This document shows, in pieces, positions 61,881 through 64,000 of a stretch of DNA of 64,000 bases (its first letter is position 1; each line of letters opens with the position of its first letter). The notes beneath the pieces are model-generated. The model had not been told where the DNA came from, did not search any database, and saw nothing but the letters and a program-made list of their open reading frames with translations. The translations under genes and the position numbers were made by a program. The DNA comes from Oopsacas minuta (Eukaryota > Porifera > Hexactinellida > Lyssacinosida > Leucopsacidae): NCBI GenBank assembly GCA_024704765.1, contig JAKMXF010000299.1, positions 1,389,460 through 1,453,459 of the forward strand, written 5' to 3'.

Positions 61881-63900
61881 AGGCCCCATGTTGCAATTTC
61901 GCTATTCTATGGCGGAGCCATCCTCGCATCAAGTAAGAAATGTAAAATCTGGGGATCGTTTTGGCGTGTTCCGTATCATATTATTAACTATAATCACTAG
62001 TATTCTAAAAAATATATTTACCAATTTCGCAGAAATTCTCTCCAATTTAATGAAACTTTGGATATCTATCTAGTTAACACCCTAAGTAACAATCACATGT
62101 TAGCTAACGATATTTGCTGTACCATGCATTGCTTCCAGCCTATTTACTTTGGTAGGCAATCGGGATGATATCAAATTGGCTCGAGTAAATGTTTATTGAG
62201 AAATAATAAATAAACAAGTTATGTCAAACATTTCGAAATGACTTGTCTGGCTACAAGGGTGAGAAGTTTTTAAAATATGTCATTTTTAGCTCTGATACAA
62301 TCACTCCTGCGTCTCCGATTCCAGGATTACTATCATTTATTTAAAGATATTTATGCATAATATGTATATTTTTGTAATTATAAAGTTGTAACCTTATTCA
62401 GTTATAAAAATACTTTAAATGACATATTTTTGGCTGTTATCAACTTATACCTCGATTTTCGGCAGAGCTTTAGTTCAAGTCCAACCAATATGTACTACAT
62501 ACCAACTCGTGAATATGCCTATATTTTGTCTTTACCAACATTTACACAATAGTGCTTAGAGATATCCTATTAAAATACATTACCAGGATAATAGGTTGCA
62601 TATGGACTGCTTTTTGGTTGGACTCATTTGATGAGAACTTTCGCTAGATTTGCGACATAAGTCGATATTAGACAAAAATGCGACAGCTGATTAATTAGGT
62701 ATCAGATGGCGTCATTTCGAACTGGGAATAGTTGGATGAGATGATTTTGATTGACTATTATCTAACAATAAAACACTTATTCGTGCCAAAATTGTCCATT
62801 AAATATGACAGAAAAATTAAGATTCCCTACCAAAGATTTGTTGAAATCCATGGTCATATTCAGTGAAATGTCTATATTCATGATATCTGTGTATCTAGCT
62901 TATTAGAATTTTCAAAACTCAAAATCATGGTCTTGAATGAGTATTTATTTTTCGCTCAGTTAGCGAAGTTTGTGCCAACTAATCGAAATTTGTCCCGAAT
63001 TCTAGAAAGATTTTAATGTATACTTGATGCAAATGATCCAGTTGTAGATATTTGTCCCAATCAAGCGTTTTTCTCCATTAACAGTCAGTGGCGTTGAGAG
63101 GGGGAGGACAATGGGCAAAGCTTCGGCGTCAGGCCCTGAAGGGGCTTGTGCTCACTAAATTATGACTTCTCTTACCAGATACAGAAAATATGTTGTGCTT
63201 CAAGTACTAAGTCATGCAGAAGCTGTGCATGGCATCTTTAATACATAAAAAGAATTACTATCATTTTGGCAATGCGTACTCAAATATGGCTAAAGTATCT
63301 CAAAATATTCATTCGGAAAAGAGAAAGGCTAAAAATGTACATAGACTGTGCTGGAAATTCAAGTACGCTGTAGTATGAGCTGTTAATTTACACGACAAAA
63401 TGTACATACTTTAAGGGTTTAGGTTATTGGGCTCATACTACCAGCAAGTTTATCTCAACTAAAGTCCATGTACAAATCTACTAAGTCCCTGTCCTCTACA
63501 TGACTAAACAATAGAAAATCCCCGTGCGGTTGACAGATATATATGCCATGTTGCCAAATGCCAAGTGTTCCGATTTTCTTAATTAATGTTGATTTCCGAA
63601 GCAAATAATGTAATGAGATGACATTCACTTCTAAAATTAACTGACATCAGTAAAATATGAATATGGACAGGATTAAAACTTAACATGAGGCGATTTACAT
63701 AGATTTGTCAATCACCAAGTTGTGACCAAGGGATGTTTTACCTTTCAGTATTTTCCTGCGAATCACAGACAATCTAAGCATTTGTTCAGGGTATTGATAA
63801 ATCACTCAGTATTTGCTTAAACTCATCCAAATATTTTCTAATTACTTAATTGAAGTCACATTTACGCCAAATATTCTTTTCAATACCATAAAATTTCAAA

Positions 63901-63901
<1 letters not shown>

Positions 63902-63999
<98 letters not shown>

Positions 64000-64000
64000 G
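63902..64000 (+). repeat. TTG microsatellite, at least 33 units
   Basis: Uninterrupted TTG repeats fill the last 99 bases and continue beyond the window. Confidence 0.99.

Overview
This is eukaryotic nuclear DNA, AT-rich and intron-dominated, probably from an arthropod. The only host gene recognised is SPT16, the large subunit of the FACT histone chaperone. Four + strand exons (16567-16751, 19962-20249, 37966-38081, 54188-54506) join in frame into about 302 contiguous residues of the middle domain, with good splice sites. The upstream coding sequence (roughly the first two thirds of the protein) and the acidic C-terminal tail were not found, so they should lie outside the window. If so, the whole window lies inside one SPT16 gene: an upstream intron of at least 16.5 kb, introns of 3.2, 17.7 and 16.1 kb, and a downstream intron of at least 9.5 kb. 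The mix of Tc1/mariner lineages and the SPT16 residues suggest an arthropod. A copepod such as a sea louse would fit, but that is a weak guess.

Nearly everything else recognisable is decayed mobile DNA. Upstream intron: a 107-bp hAT-type MITE, a diverged fold-back (2.1-4.9 kb), a DD34D mariner (8.0-9.4 kb), a Harbinger-like end with a Myb/SANT-like fragment (9.47-10.02 kb), a 952-bp inverted repeat with apparently identical arms (10.06-12.85 kb), and a BED-finger hAT element with 8-bp target duplication (14.0-16.2 kb). Intron 16752-19961: a pogo-like MITE. Intron 20250-37965: a DD37D Tc1/mariner element (22.7-24.0 kb), a BED-finger hAT fragment (25.5 kb), a 5-kb element with about 540-bp terminal inverted repeats and a large Academ-like coding relic (26.3-31.3 kb), a relic of a recurrent invertebrate repeat protein (31.7-33.4 kb), and a DD34E Tc1 element (34.0-35.4 kb).

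Intron 38082-54187: two Helitron relics on opposite strands (39.2-40.4 and 41.9-44.1 kb), a ZMYM1-like hAT relic (44.6-47.6 kb), a second DD37D element (48.3-49.5 kb), a pogo-like MITE (50.0 kb) and a DD41D element (51.6-52.9 kb). Downstream intron: an inverted sister MITE (54.6 kb), a DD34D mariner (55.1-56.1 kb), a mariner fragment split by a second DD41D element (56.3-57.9 kb), a DD34E Tc1 element (58.4-59.8 kb), a truncated DD37D copy (60.4 kb) and a TTG microsatellite running off the end.

Every transposase seen carries stops, frameshifts or lost catalytic residues, so no intact autonomous element is visible. No tRNA, rRNA or CRISPR array was recognised. Family names rest on motif recognition by eye; no database search was run.
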